Part shown: piece by piece, positions 1 through 7,791 of the stretch | How positions within the stretch are numbered: the stretch's first letter is position 1 | Layout of the letters: each line of letters starts with the position of its first letter | From: Armatimonadota bacterium | GTDB taxonomy: Bacteria > Sysuimicrobiota > Sysuimicrobiia > Sysuimicrobiales > Kaftiobacteriaceae | Length of the DNA: 64,000 nt | Assembly (NCBI GenBank): GCA_031459765.1 | Contig: JAVKHY010000003.1 | Location: forward strand, 124,001 to 188,000 | Reading direction: 5' to 3' | Translations under genes and position numbers: made by a program | The notes under the pieces: model-generated | Seen by the model: only the letters and a program-made list of their open reading frames with translations | Told to the model about the DNA's origin: nothing | The model's database searches: none

Positions 1-1
1 C

Positions 2-97
2 CAGACCTACCACTTCTGTTCGAACGGCTGCAAGGCGGCGTTCGACAAGGAACCCCAGAAGTACGTAGAGCACCGGGGGCACGCCCACGGCCACTGA
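2..97 (+). CDS. YHS-domain protein, C-terminal fragment
   Basis: This is the 3' end of a gene that begins before the window; the frame from base 2 encodes about 31 residues and stops with TGA at 95-97. It shows the CSNGCKAAFDKEPQKY signature of YHS domains, small metal-associated modules often found on or beside copper and heavy-metal ATPases, followed by a His-rich tail (HRGHAHGH). A second YHS protein lies at 2017-2205 and a Cu+-ATPase at 2789-5374, so a metal-handling role is inferred. What the missing N-terminus holds cannot be seen. Confidence 0.7.
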   Translation, partial: QTYHFCSNGCKAAFDKEPQKYVEHRGHAHGH

Positions 98-120
98 GCC
101 CCGGAGCGCGTCGAGTGAGC

Positions 121-160
121 GCGAGCGCCCGGTCCGCGCGACCGGGCGCTCGCGTCTTTA
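121..160 (+). terminator. Rho-independent-like terminator after the YHS gene
   Basis: A perfect 14-bp stem (121-134 with 140-153) encloses a 5-nt loop and is followed by a short T-rich stretch (GTCTTTA). It lies 24 bases after the stop of the truncated YHS gene and directly before the next promoter array, so it probably separates the two transcription units. Confidence 0.6.
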
Positions 161-222
161 ACGAAACCTTCAACATCTGCTAACGACGCCTTAAGCACCC
201 GCCGCGCCCGCCGGGATACACT
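158..222 (+). promoter_or_regulatory. Four-repeat, 11-bp-phased operator with -10 box (copy 1)
   Basis: Hexamers TTAACG, TTCAAC, CTAACG and TTAAGC begin at 158, 169, 180 and 191, exactly 11 bp apart with 5-bp spacers. A -10-like TACACT lies at 217-222, 20 nt after the last hexamer, and there is no separate -35 hexamer. This matches the architecture of promoters activated by OmpR/PhoB-family regulators; the hexamer resembles the Bacillus PhoP half-site TT(A/C/T)ACA. It precedes the methyltransferase-like gene at 259. Confidence 0.7.
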
Positions 223-258
223 GCCAGCGCATAGAGGAAAGGAGTGTGCAGCAGCGTG

Positions 259-816
259 ATGTACGGTTTTTTTGTGCCGCTCGTGCTGGGGTTCACCGTC
301 AGCGGGGTCAGCGCCTTCACAGCCGCCTTCTCCCGGCGCTTCGGAGAGCACGGCGGTCAGATGGCGACGATGATCCTGCGCAACCTCGTGGGAATCCCAC
401 TGTGGGCGGCCGGCTACATCCTGGCCTGGCAGGCGTCGACACCGTGGCTGTTCGCCTCAGGTCCGGCGGTCCGGATCACAGGGTGGCTGCTGATCGTCAC
501 GGGGTCGATCCCCGTGATCTTGGGCCACCTGCAACTGGGGTGGCGGACGCACATGCCGTCGGTCCGGGATACCCTCGTCCGCACGGGTCTGTACGGCCGG
601 GTGCGGCATCCCATCTACGCCGGCGGCCTGTTGATCTTCCCTGGCCTGGTCCTGATTCGGCCGACATCGGCGGTGGCGGCGGCGAGTGCACTGGGCCTTC
701 TCTGGGTGATTCTGCAGGCCAGGCTCGAGGAACTGGACCTCGTGCAGCGATTGCCGGCGTACCGACAGTACATGCGGGAGGTGCCCCGGTTTGTCCCGCG
801 GGCATCGCGGAGGTGA
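259..816 (+). CDS. Isoprenylcysteine carboxyl methyltransferase-like (ICMT/PEMT) membrane protein
   Basis: This predicted integral membrane protein of about 185 residues has hydrophobic segments near residues 1-20, 45-60, 70-90 and 135-155. The C-terminal half carries the family pattern (RTGLYGRVRHPIYAGG, then LEELDLVQRLPAYRQYMREVPRFVP), where the RHP..Y..G and the E...L stretch form the SAM-binding region of ICMT/PEMT methyltransferases. The substrate is unknown; bacterial members are often annotated only as isoprenylcysteine carboxyl methyltransferase family. An AAGGAG at 239-244 fits GTG 256 or ATG 259 better than GTG 244, which it overlaps. The gene sits under the copy-1 repeat operator, so it is probably co-regulated with the copper genes. 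Confidence 0.7.
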   Translation: MYGFFVPLVLGFTVSGVSAFTAAFSRRFGEHGGQMATMILRNLVGIPLWAAGYILAWQASTPWLFASGPAVRITGWLLIVTGSIPVILGHLQLGWRTHMPSVRDTLVRTGLYGRVRHPIYAGGLLIFPGLVLIRPTSAVAAASALGLLWVILQARLEELDLVQRLPAYRQYMREVPRFVPRASRR

Positions 817-958
817 CCGTAGACAAGTCCGGCCCGCCTGCCACGCGCCGGTGCCCGCCGGCGGTGGGGCGGGAGTCGATGGAGCTGGGTAGCGCGTCCC
901 TCCTGCGCCTACGGGCTGCGGGGGGCCGCGATCTTCACCGTCCTGACAGGAGGCGGAG

Positions 959-1600
959 ATGGGCTACCGCTTCGCCAGCTTCGCGTTCGCTGCGCTCATC
1001 GCGACGCTGTGGTCAGCGCAACCTGCGTTCGCCGCACCCGCCGATCCCGATCCCACGCCGCACATCGTCCAGACCGGGGAGACGCTCTGGTCCATCGCGC
1101 GTCGCCACGGCCTGTCCGTCGACGCGCTCGCCGCGATCAACGGTCTGCCCGATGACAACCGGCTGTATCCCGGGCAGCGGGTGATCCTGGGGCCGAGCGC
1201 CGGCACGCTGCAGGGAGTTCCGCGCCCCCGGCTTGCCTGGCCCAGTCGGGGCCTGATCACCTCGCGGTTTGGATTTCGCTGGGGACGTCACCACCACGGC
1301 ATCGACATCGCCGCGCCGGCGGGGACCCCGATCACCGCCGCCCTCGACGGCACGGTGCAGTTCGCCGGCCGGCTGGCCGGCTACGGGCGCTTGGTGATTC
1401 TCAACCACGGCGGCGGGCTCACCACCTACTACGGCCACGCCTCGCAACTCCTGGTGAAGGTGGGCGACCGGGTGACACAGGGACAGCTCGTGGCGCGCGT
1501 GGGCGCGACCGGCGAGGTGACGGGGCCGAACCTGCACTTCGAGGTGCGCCGGAACAAGGTCCCTCTGGATCCGCTCGCCTTCCTGCAGGGACAGCGCTGA
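959..1600 (+). CDS. LysM-M23 secreted peptidoglycan endopeptidase
   Basis: This 213-residue protein has a signal peptide (cleavage probably after QPAFA, about residue 25). A LysM domain follows at about residues 36-78 (VQTGETLWSIARRHG), then a C-terminal M23/LytM domain at about 105-205. The zinc ligands look intact: HHGIDIAAPAG (HxxxD), YYGHAS, and NLHFEV (HxH type). It probably cleaves peptidoglycan cross-bridges outside the membrane. The start has an AGGAGG box a few bases upstream. No repeat operator directly precedes it; it may be read through from the methyltransferase gene 140 bp upstream. Confidence 0.88.
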   Translation: MGYRFASFAFAALIATLWSAQPAFAAPADPDPTPHIVQTGETLWSIARRHGLSVDALAAINGLPDDNRLYPGQRVILGPSAGTLQGVPRPRLAWPSRGLITSRFGFRWGRHHHGIDIAAPAGTPITAALDGTVQFAGRLAGYGRLVILNHGGGLTTYYGHASQLLVKVGDRVTQGQLVARVGATGEVTGPNLHFEVRRNKVPLDPLAFLQGQR

Positions 1601-1610
1601 TGCGCTCGCC

Positions 1611-1676
1611 TTAACACAACCTTAACAGTTCCATAAGGTCGCAATAACCATCTGCCGCCCCTCCCGCGGCTAGGAT
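1611..1676 (+). promoter_or_regulatory. Four-repeat, 11-bp-phased operator with -10 box (copy 2)
   Basis: Hexamers TTAACA, TTAACA, ATAAGG and ATAACC begin at 1611, 1622, 1633 and 1644 with exact 11-bp period. A -10-like TAGGAT lies at 1671-1676, 21 nt after the last hexamer. The first two repeats are perfect matches to each other and to the Bacillus PhoP half-site. The array lies 34 bp before the start of the His-rich peptide gene at 1710 and probably drives 1710-2205. Confidence 0.75.
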
Positions 1677-1709
1677 GAACGCGATACTCGCTCGGGGAGG
1701 AGGACGACG

Positions 1710-1994
1710 ATGGCTGAGCTGTGGCAGGCCTATGGGACGTGGGTGCTCTACGGGTTGTTCTTCCTGGCTTTCCTGTGGCTGCACGGGTTCATGCACGGCG
1801 GCCACGGGGGGCACGGAGGCGCGCATGGCCGGCCTGCGAGGAGGGGATCGCCAGACGCCCAGAGACCGCACCACAGCCCTCCTGCCGCGCATTCAACCGA
1901 CGCCTCCTCCATTGACGACCATGCGACGTCCGGACCGTATCATGACCACGCTCCGGACCAGAAGGCTCACACGCGCCGTGGAGGCTGTTGTTAG
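1710..1994 (+). CDS. Small His-rich single-pass membrane protein
   Basis: This 94-residue protein has one N-terminal transmembrane helix (about residues 8-28, WVLYGLFFLAFLWLHGF) followed by a histidine- and glycine-rich segment (HGGHGGHGGAHG), more scattered histidines and a terminal GGCC. The His clusters and Cys pair suggest metal binding, and the flanking YHS and Cu-ATPase genes suggest copper. I do not recognise a named family. A GGGGAGGAGG box lies about 6 nt before the ATG. The gene is the first under the copy-2 repeat operator and is followed 22 bp later by a YHS gene. Confidence 0.65.
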   Translation: MAELWQAYGTWVLYGLFFLAFLWLHGFMHGGHGGHGGAHGRPARRGSPDAQRPHHSPPAAHSTDASSIDDHATSGPYHDHAPDQKAHTRRGGCC

Positions 1995-2016
1995 ATGCTC
2001 GAAGGAGGGGACGCCG

Positions 2017-2205
2017 ATGCCGACGTGTCCGGTCTGCGGAAAGCCCGCAAACAAGGCGCTGTTCTCGGAGTACCGGGGCGAGATTTACTACTTCGCCTGC
2101 CCGGCGTGCAAGGTGCGGTTTGAGGAGGATCCCCCGCGCTACCTGACCGCGGGTCCCCTGCCGCACGATCATCACCATCACGACGGTCACCACCATCCCG
2201 ACTGA
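2017..2205 (+). CDS. YHS-domain / zinc-ribbon-like metal protein with His-rich tail
   Basis: This 62-residue protein has CPVCGKPANKALFSEY and YYFACPACKVRFEEDPPRYL, giving two CxxC pairs in a YHS-like arrangement. Its tail (HDHHHHDGHHHPD) is a typical metal-binding tail. The ATG at 2017 was chosen because GAAGGAGGGG ends 6 nt upstream; upstream residues in the same frame are an unsupported extension. It is probably a small soluble copper chaperone or metal buffer for the P-type ATPase downstream. It parallels the truncated YHS protein at 2-97. Confidence 0.75.
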   Translation: MPTCPVCGKPANKALFSEYRGEIYYFACPACKVRFEEDPPRYLTAGPLPHDHHHHDGHHHPD

Positions 2206-2277
2206 CACCTTCCGGGCGCCGGAGGTTCCCTTCGTGGTCGTGGCGGGGAGCGAACACCGTGACCGTGGGGGCAGGTC

Positions 2278-2343
2278 TTAAGGAATTCTTAACCACCCCC
2301 TAATCCGCTCTTAACCATCGCTTGTGGCCTGGCGGGCTACGAT
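2278..2343 (+). promoter_or_regulatory. Four-repeat, 11-bp-phased operator with -10 box (copy 3)
   Basis: Hexamers TTAAGG, TTAACC, CTAATC and TTAACC begin at 2278, 2289, 2300 and 2311 with exact 11-bp period. A -10-like TACGAT lies at 2338-2343, 21 nt after the last hexamer, as in copy 2. It lies upstream of the small membrane protein at 2382 and of the Cu+-ATPase, so it probably controls the copper export operon. Confidence 0.72.
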
Positions 2344-2381
2344 GGGTCCAGGCTGGCGCAAGGGGTGGGAGGGAACGGGTC

Positions 2382-2480
2382 ATGAGGCGGGAGGCGATGA
2401 TTGCCGTGCTCTACGGCGCCTTTGTGGGGTGGCTGATCGCCGCGGTGCCTGCGGCCGTGGGGCGGATGGTCCGTGGATAG
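2382..2480 (+). CDS. 32-residue membrane peptide
   Basis: This short reading frame encodes MRREAMIAVLYGAFVGWLIA followed by a few small residues and a basic end: one hydrophobic helix flanked by arginines. A GGGAGGG box lies upstream of the ATG, and its stop overlaps the next gene's GTG (2473). It is the first gene behind the copy-3 repeat promoter, so it is likely translated. I recognise no family; peptides like this often act as small regulators or subunits of membrane transporters. Confidence 0.5.
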   Translation: MRREAMIAVLYGAFVGWLIAAVPAAVGRMVRG

Positions 2481-2796
2481 TGCAGCCCCAGAGTCCTATC
2501 CCGCGCGCATCCATGCCGTCGCATCGACGGGCGCCTCTAGGCCAAGCCTGATGGCGCGCCTGCGCCTCAGGGCGGAGGACGAGACCTGGATGATGATGAG
2601 CGGGCTGATCGCGCTCTGCGCTCTGACCGCCGTGGGCGTCCTGATCCTGCCGATCTTCGGACCGCGCGTCGCCGCCGTCACCGCGGTGGTGCTGGTCTCG
2701 GCCATTGTGCTGGTATGCTATCTCATCTGCGTCCCGCGCGCCCTCGCGGGCGCCGCATCTCCTCACCGGCGTGGAGGGTCCCGTCGAGATGCCTGA
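2473..2796 (+). CDS. Small two-helix membrane protein upstream of the Cu+-ATPase
   Basis: About 107 residues from GTG 2473, or 81 residues from ATG 2551 ([13 protein letters not shown]). Two hydrophobic segments ([18 protein letters not shown] and [20 protein letters not shown]) form a hairpin of membrane helices, followed by a short basic tail. It overlaps the preceding peptide gene and the following ATPase gene, so translation is coupled. No recognised family; an accessory role to the ATPase is inferred only from position. The start is uncertain. Confidence 0.55.
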   Translation: MDSAAPESYPARIHAVASTGASRPSLMARLRLRAEDETWMMMSGLIALCALTAVGVLILPIFGPRVAAVTAVVLVSAIVLVCYLICVPRALAGAASPHRRGGSRRDA

Positions 2797-5374
2797 TGAC
2801 AAGAATCCGCCTGAAGCGGTGGAAGTTGTCCTGCCGATCCGGGGCATGTCCTGCGCGTCATGCGCGGCGACTATCGAAGGAGCGCTGGCCGGGATGGCCG
2901 GCGTGCGGCGGGCCAGCGTGAACCTGACCGCCGAGAAGGCGTTCGTCACCTTCGACCCCGCCCGGGTGACGCCGGCCCAGATGGCGCGGGTCGTCCGGGA
3001 CCTCGGGTACGGGGTGGGGACCGAGGATCTGGTGTTGCAGATCGGCGGTATGAGCTGCGCGTCATGCGTTGCCGCGATCGAGGGCGCGGTGGGCGGCATG
3101 CCCGGCGTGGAATCGGTGCAGGTCAGCCTGGCTGCGGGTTCGGCGCGCGTCACCTACTATCCGGGCGTGACGACCCCGGCCCAGATCAAGCGGACGATCC
3201 GCGATCTCGGCTACGAGGCGGCGGAGCGGCTCGAGGGCGTAGCCGCGCTGGACCGGGAGCGCGAGGCCCGCCGGCGCGAGATCCGGCGGCAGGGCCGGTG
3301 GGTGCTGATCTCCTGGCCGCTGGCGCTCGTCGTGATGCTGGGCACGTTCCAGGAGGTGTGGATCCTGCCGCGGTTCGTGCCGAGAGTGCTCGCCAACCCG
3401 TTCGTGCTGTTTGCGATCACGACGCCGATCGTCTTCGGCCCGGGGTGGCAGTTCTTCGTGAACAGCTACCGCGGTCTGCGCCACGGCGTCACCGATATGA
3501 ACCTGCTCTACGCCACGGGCATCGGCGCCGCCTACCTCATCGCCGTCCTCAACACCTTCTGGCCGCAGGCCGGGTTCGGCGGCCCGGAGGCCACCTTCTA
3601 CGAGGCCGCGGCGCTGCTGACGGCGTTCATCATCCTCGGGCGGTACCTCGAAGCGCTCACTCGCGGCCGGGCCTCGGACGCCATCCGTAAGCTGATGAGC
3701 CTGCAGCCGAAAGTCGCCCGGGTGCTGCGGGACGGCGCCGAAGTCGAGATCCCGGCCGACGAGGTCGAGGTCGGCGAGATTGTGGTCGTCCGCCCGGGCG
3801 AGCAGATCCCCGTCGACGGCATCGTGCTCGAAGGCTACTCCGCGGTGGACCAGTCCATGCTCACCGGCGAGTCGATGCCGGTGGAGAAGCGCGCCGGCGA
3901 CGAGGTCATCGGCGGGACGCTGAACAAGACCGGGGCGTTCCGGTTCCAGGCCACGAAGGTCGGCCGCGAGACGGCGCTGGCGCAGATCATCAAGCTGGTC
4001 GAGGAAGCCCAGGCCAGCAAGGCGCCCATCCAGAAGCTGGCCGACCTGGTCGCCGGCAAGTTCATCTTCTGGGTGCACGTGCTGGCGCTGACCGTGTTCC
4101 TGTTCTGGTTCTTCCTGGGCTACCAGGCATTCTTCACTCCCGGAACGCGCCTGATGCTCACGCCCTACACCCTGGCCGGAGTCGGGGCCTTCGGGTTCGC
4201 GCTGCTGGTCTCCGTGGCGGTGCTGGTGATCTCCTGTCCCTGCGCGGTGGGCATGGCCACGCCCAGCGCGATGATGGCCGGCACCGGGAAGGCGGCGGAG
4301 CACGGAATCCTGTTCAAGGGCGCCGACGCCATCGAGAACGCCAGCAAGCTGACCACCATCGTCTTCGATAAGACGGGCACGCTGACCAGAGGCGAGCCAT
4401 CCGTAACGGACGTCATCCCCGTCCCGGGGTGGTCAACGGACAGCGTGCTGGGGCTGGCCGCGGCGGCCGAGGTGAATTCCGAGCACCCGCTCGGGGAGGC
4501 GATCCTGCGCGGGGCCCGCGCCCGCGATCTGGCCGTCGAGGAGCCCGAGAGCTTCAACGCCATCCCGGGTCACGGCGTAGAGGCGACGGTGCGGGGCCTG
4601 CCGATCCTGCTCGGCAATCGCAAGTTGATGCGAGACCGGGACGTGGACCTCTCGGGCCTCGCCGGCCGGGCGGAGGCGCTGGAGCAGAACGGGAAAACGG
4701 TCGTGTTCGTTGCCGCGGACCGGCGTCCGGTCGGGCTGATTGCCGTCGCCGATACGTTAAAGGAGCACTCCGCCGAGGCCATCCGCATCCTGCACCGCCT
4801 CGGCCTGCAGGTCGTGATGATCACCGGCGACAACGAGCGGACCTCGACGGCGATCGCCCGTCAGGTCGGCATCGACCGCGTCCTGGCCGAAGTGCTGCCG
4901 CAGGACAAGGCGGAGGAAATCCGGCGGCTGCAGCAGGAGGGCCGCCGCGTGGCCATGGTCGGCGACGGGGTGAACGATGCGCCGGCCTTGGCCCAGGCGG
5001 ATGTCGGGATGGCGATCGGCTCCGGCACCGACGTGGCCAAGGAGACCGGGCACGTCATCCTGATCAAGGACGATCTGCGGGACGTCGTCACGGCGATCGA
5101 GGTCGCCAGGGCGACGATGCGCAAGGTGAAGCAGAACCTGTTCTGGGCGTTCGTGTACAATACGGTGACCATCCCCGTGGCGGCTGGCGCGCTCTACCCG
5201 TGGTCGCAGCAGGTCGTCAGTCCTGAGCTCGCCGCGTTCCTGATGGCGATCAGCTCGCTCACCGTAACGCTGAACACGACTTTGCTGAAGCGCTTTGCTC
5301 CGAGCTTGCGGGTCGCGGCGGGGAGGCCCCTGCGACTCCCCGGCCCGGTACCGGTCGCCGGGGGGGAGGGGTGA
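2789..5374 (+). CDS. copA: Cu+-exporting P1B-1-type ATPase
   Basis: This 861-residue protein pumps monovalent copper out of the cytoplasm using ATP. It has two N-terminal HMA domains, each with GMSCASC (about residues 18 and 90). Further on are TGES (about 357), the intramembrane CPC ([12 protein letters not shown], about 483), DKTGT with the phosphorylated Asp (about 527), the [10 protein letters not shown] motif and GDGVNDAP (about 725). The last two helices carry YN (FVYNTVTIP) and MxxSS ([11 protein letters not shown]), which together with CPC define copper specificity (P1B-1). ATG 2789 was chosen because GGAGG lies about 11 nt upstream and an upstream extension has no family similarity. 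It is under the copy-3 repeat operator. Confidence 0.95.
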   Translation: MPDDKNPPEAVEVVLPIRGMSCASCAATIEGALAGMAGVRRASVNLTAEKAFVTFDPARVTPAQMARVVRDLGYGVGTEDLVLQIGGMSCASCVAAIEGAVGGMPGVESVQVSLAAGSARVTYYPGVTTPAQIKRTIRDLGYEAAERLEGVAALDREREARRREIRRQGRWVLISWPLALVVMLGTFQEVWILPRFVPRVLANPFVLFAITTPIVFGPGWQFFVNSYRGLRHGVTDMNLLYATGIGAAYLIAVLNTFWPQAGFGGPEATFYEAAALLTAFIILGRYLEALTRGRASDAIRKLMSLQPKVARVLRDGAEVEIPADEVEVGEIVVVRPGEQIPVDGIVLEGYSAVDQSMLTGESMPVEKRAGDEVIGGTLNKTGAFRFQATKVGRETALAQIIKLVEEAQASKAPIQKLADLVAGKFIFWVHVLALTVFLFWFFLGYQAFFTPGTRLMLTPYTLAGVGAFGFALLVSVAVLVISCPCAVGMATPSAMMAGTGKAAEHGILFKGADAIENASKLTTIVFDKTGTLTRGEPSVTDVIPVPGWSTDSVLGLAAAAEVNSEHPLGEAILRGARARDLAVEEPESFNAIPGHGVEATVRGLPILLGNRKLMRDRDVDLSGLAGRAEALEQNGKTVVFVAADRRPVGLIAVADTLKEHSAEAIRILHRLGLQVVMITGDNERTSTAIARQVGIDRVLAEVLPQDKAEEIRRLQQEGRRVAMVGDGVNDAPALAQADVGMAIGSGTDVAKETGHVILIKDDLRDVVTAIEVARATMRKVKQNLFWAFVYNTVTIPVAAGALYPWSQQVVSPELAAFLMAISSLTVTLNTTLLKRFAPSLRVAAGRPLRLPGPVPVAGGEG

Positions 5375-5381
5375 GGTGACG

Positions 5382-5588
5382 ATGGCGGGGCGAGAAGGCG
5401 GCATCCGGCGCGCCGGTCTGCTGGGGGTACTGGTGGCGCTGGCGGCGGCCCTAGCCTTTTTCGGAATCACGGCCGTGTTGGGCGGCTATCCTCCTGTGGC
5501 GCGCTACGGCGGGGCGGCGTGGGTGTTCCTGCTCACGTGGATCATCACGATGCCGGTGCTGGCTCCATTGCTGAAGGCGCGGAGCTAG
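5382..5588 (+). CDS. Small membrane protein downstream of copA
   Basis: This 68-residue protein has two predicted helices (GLLGVLVALAAALAFFGIT and AAWVFLLTWIITMPVLAPLL) and a basic first ten residues. It starts 7 nt after the copA stop, so it is in the same transcription unit. It is unrelated by eye to the hairpin protein at 2473. No family recognised; a metal-transport accessory role is inferred from position. Confidence 0.6.
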   Translation: MAGREGGIRRAGLLGVLVALAAALAFFGITAVLGGYPPVARYGGAAWVFLLTWIITMPVLAPLLKARS

Positions 5589-5610
5589 CGGATTTGTGAG
5601 GAGGGCGGGC

Positions 5611-5691
5611 ATGCCGAGGGGGCACGGAGTGCGGCGCGATCCGCGCCGCTACGCGCGGAGACACGGGGACACCGCCCTCAAGAGGGATTAG
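5611..5691 (+). CDS. Possible 26-residue Arg-rich peptide
   Basis: The frame encodes a strongly basic peptide (MPRGHGVRRDPRRYARRHGD and six more residues) with a well-placed GAGGAGG about 7 nt before the ATG. It lies 22 nt after the previous gene. Length alone gives no support, but the ribosome-binding site is among the best in the neighbourhood. It could be a real microprotein or a leader peptide for the genes that follow. Confidence 0.3.
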   Translation: MPRGHGVRRDPRRYARRHGDTALKRD

Positions 5692-5787
5692 ACACGCCGA
5701 TAAGGCAATGTTACCCACGTTTCGCGCGTTGCGGCGCATCGTAAGGGTCGAAGGCGGGGGAGTGCGCCGAATGAGGTGCGATGACGG

Positions 5788-5943
5788 GTGAACCCCATCT
5801 GGCACGCGCTGTGGTTGACGGTGGAGACGGCGCTCTGGTTCGTGCTGATCGGCGGCGCCGTGGCCGTCGTCGTGTCCGCGGTGCAGAACTGGCTGCACGT
5901 GCGGTTGTTTCGACGACGAGTGGAGGCCGGGGGAAAGCCATGA
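5788..5943 (+). CDS. 51-residue single-pass membrane protein
   Basis: Starting from GTG 5788, the product has a hydrophobic span (WFVLIGGAVAVVVSAVQNWL) and a basic C-terminal end (LFRRRVEAGGKP). Its stop codon overlaps the ATG of the next gene (ATGA at 5940-5943), a strong sign that it is a real, coupled gene. The ribosome-binding site is weak (AGGTG). It is one of several tiny membrane proteins in this copper/cytochrome island. Confidence 0.5.
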   Translation: MNPIWHALWLTVETALWFVLIGGAVAVVVSAVQNWLHVRLFRRRVEAGGKP

Positions 5944-6515
5944 TGGTAAACCCGAAGGTGGCCGCGTGGGCTGGAGTGCTCACGTTTCTGCTGGTCGGCG
6001 GGGCCGCGACGGGCGCGACGGCCCATAAGGGCAAACTCCCCGAGGACGCCCTGACCCTGGTCCGCCAGGCCTCGGGGCTGTTGGCTCAGAACCCCGCCAT
6101 GACCGGGGAGGTGAAGGAGCGCCTCGAGGCGGTCCTCGAGTCGAAGAAGACCGCGGGGGTCAATCTGGGGCAGGTTAGAGAAGCGCTGCGGGCGCTGGAC
6201 CGAGGCGACATCGCCGAGGCGCGGAGGCTGCTCATAGCTTCGATCGGACCCGCGGGACTGGTCAAACCTCCGGAAGGACCCGGTCGCTCCGTCTCGTCGC
6301 CGGCACCGGCCGCCACCGGCGCTGTGTCCCCGCCGGCGCCTGCCGTCCAGCCGCCGATGCCGCCGTCCGCGGATGTGGCGATGAAGATGGCCGAGCCCCT
6401 GCGGGTCAGATTCGCTCGCTCCCCCGTGGAAATTGCGCTGCTTGCCGCCGCGCTGGCGCTCATCGGGCTCGGCGCCACCTCGCTGCGGCGCGGCCGCGGG
6501 GAGGTGCACTCGTGA
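5940..6515 (+). CDS. Secreted/membrane-anchored protein of unknown function
   Basis: The 191-residue product starts with a signal-like segment (about residues 8-29, ending GAATGATA). A helical, charged domain follows (about 30-105), then a Pro/Ala/Ser-rich linker (about 115-150) and a C-terminal transmembrane helix (about 163-180, IALLAAALALIGLGATSL) with a basic tail. It is therefore anchored at one or both ends with an exposed linker. A GGAGG box precedes ATG 5940. It overlaps the neighbouring genes by 4 bp on both sides, so it belongs to the cytochrome b unit. The family is not recognised; an extracytoplasmic partner of the cytochrome is plausible. Confidence 0.6.
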   Translation: MMVNPKVAAWAGVLTFLLVGGAATGATAHKGKLPEDALTLVRQASGLLAQNPAMTGEVKERLEAVLESKKTAGVNLGQVREALRALDRGDIAEARRLLIASIGPAGLVKPPEGPGRSVSSPAPAATGAVSPPAPAVQPPMPPSADVAMKMAEPLRVRFARSPVEIALLAAALALIGLGATSLRRGRGEVHS

Positions 6516-7597
6516 CAACGAGAATCGAGCCGTGGCAAACAGAGCAGCCCGACGCGCGCCAGCGTGCGGGAGCATGGCGGGCGCTCGACGAGCGTCTGGG
6601 TCTCTCCGAATTGACATATCCCGTTCCCCGGCACGCCAACACCCTGGCGTACTCGCTGGGCGGAATTTCCCTGATCGGGTTCATCGTGCTGATCATTTCG
6701 GGCATCCTGCTGGCGCAGTACTACTCCCCCATGCCGCAGTTCGCCAACGACAGTGTGCGCGCGATGATGCAGGGGATGGGTCTCCAGCGGTTCGTGCGCG
6801 GCATTCATTACTGGGCGGCGCAGGTCGTGATGCTGGCCGTCGTGCTGCATCTGTTGCGGGTGTTCTTCACGGCATCGTTCAAGAAGCCCAGGGAGGCGAA
6901 CTGGGTCATCGGCGTCGGGCTGCTGGCCACAACCATCGGTCTGTTCTTCACGGGGACGGTGCTGAAGTGGGACCAGGAGGGGTTCGAGGCCCTCGAGCAC
7001 AACGTGGCGATCGGCGAACTGCTGGGAGGTCTGGGCCACTGGTTCGCGCACGCGTTTGCGCAGAACGTCCCCATTCTTGTGCGGCTGTACATCGCCCACG
7101 TCAGCATCCTGCCGGGAATCCTCATCCTTCTGCTGGCCGCGCACTTCTGGCTGATCCGGCGGCACGGTATCTCGGCGCGGCCCGGCCGTCCTGTAGGGGA
7201 GTACCTGCCGTTCTCGTCGCACCTGAAGCATCTGGGAAAGTACGCCCTGGTGCTTGTGGGCGTGGTGCTGGCGCTGGCGGTGCTGCTGCCGCCCATCGTT
7301 GGACCGGCGCCGGTTGAGGGCATCGAGGTCACCAAGCCACCGTGGCCGTTCCTGCCGTTGTTTGCCTTTGAGAACTGGATTGGCGTCCCGGGCCTGTTCT
7401 GGGTCAGCGTCGTAGCGTTTGCTCTGCTCCTGCTGGTACCATTTGTCGACCGTTCACCCGAGGTGCTCCCGGCGCGGCGCCGCCTGGCGATTGCCGTGGC
7501 CGTCGTGATCGTGCTGGCCCTGGTCGGGTTCGGCCTGCTGGCCTATCTCACGCCGGGCGCCGAGCACGTTGGAGGTGTGCTGCGTGCGTTCGCCTGA
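6512..7597 (+). CDS. Diheme cytochrome b (b6/b-type) without visible Rieske or c1 partner
   Basis: This 361-residue membrane protein has the four-helix cytochrome b core: HYWAAQVVMLAVVLHLLRVF in the second helix and HWFAHAF...RLYIAHV in the fourth give the histidine pairs that bind two b hemes. A C-terminal part of three to four helices follows. The Qo-site motif that is normally PEWY reads PPWPFLPLFAFEN, so the conserved Glu and Tyr are absent. No Rieske iron-sulfur or cytochrome c gene is adjacent; instead it is flanked by tiny membrane proteins. It probably moves electrons between quinol and an unidentified partner. The start is GTG, overlapping the upstream stop by 4 bp. Confidence 0.85.
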   Translation: MTTRIEPWQTEQPDARQRAGAWRALDERLGLSELTYPVPRHANTLAYSLGGISLIGFIVLIISGILLAQYYSPMPQFANDSVRAMMQGMGLQRFVRGIHYWAAQVVMLAVVLHLLRVFFTASFKKPREANWVIGVGLLATTIGLFFTGTVLKWDQEGFEALEHNVAIGELLGGLGHWFAHAFAQNVPILVRLYIAHVSILPGILILLLAAHFWLIRRHGISARPGRPVGEYLPFSSHLKHLGKYALVLVGVVLALAVLLPPIVGPAPVEGIEVTKPPWPFLPLFAFENWIGVPGLFWVSVVAFALLLLVPFVDRSPEVLPARRRLAIAVAVVIVLALVGFGLLAYLTPGAEHVGGVLRAFA

Positions 7598-7787
7598 GCG
7601 CCGGCTGCCGTGGGCGTTTCTCGCCGCCTTCGCGGCGGCGACGCTCACCCAGGGCGTGGGCGCCAAGCTGGTCATCCGGCTGGTGAATGGTTCGCTGCCT
7701 GATGTGATCCTCCCGGGACTCGCGATCCTCGCTGGCGCATATGCCTTGCTGGTCATCGGCCTGGTCCGCCTGGTGGGGGATCGGTGA
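7584..7787 (+). CDS. Small membrane protein overlapping the cytochrome b gene
   Basis: A 67-residue product with two hydrophobic segments (WAFLAAFAAATLTQGVGAKL and LPGLAILAGAYALLVIGLV). GTG 7584 was chosen because GGAGG at 7571-7575 fits it and it overlaps the cytochrome gene end by only 14 bp. Position suggests a small subunit of the cytochrome complex; no family is recognised. Confidence 0.55.
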   Translation: MRSPERRLPWAFLAAFAAATLTQGVGAKLVIRLVNGSLPDVILPGLAILAGAYALLVIGLVRLVGDR

Positions 7788-7791
7788 GAGC

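Noticed and set aside
246-1184. Long overlapping frames without family features, here and on both strands throughout (for example 3062-4303, 8861-10603, 13332-14300)
   Set aside because: They lie over well-supported genes, have low-complexity Arg/Gly/Pro composition typical of GC-rich shadow frames, and lack ribosome-binding sites.
6512-7597. Part of a complete cytochrome bc1 or b6f complex
   Set aside because: No Rieske or cytochrome c/f gene adjoins it and the Qo motif is altered.
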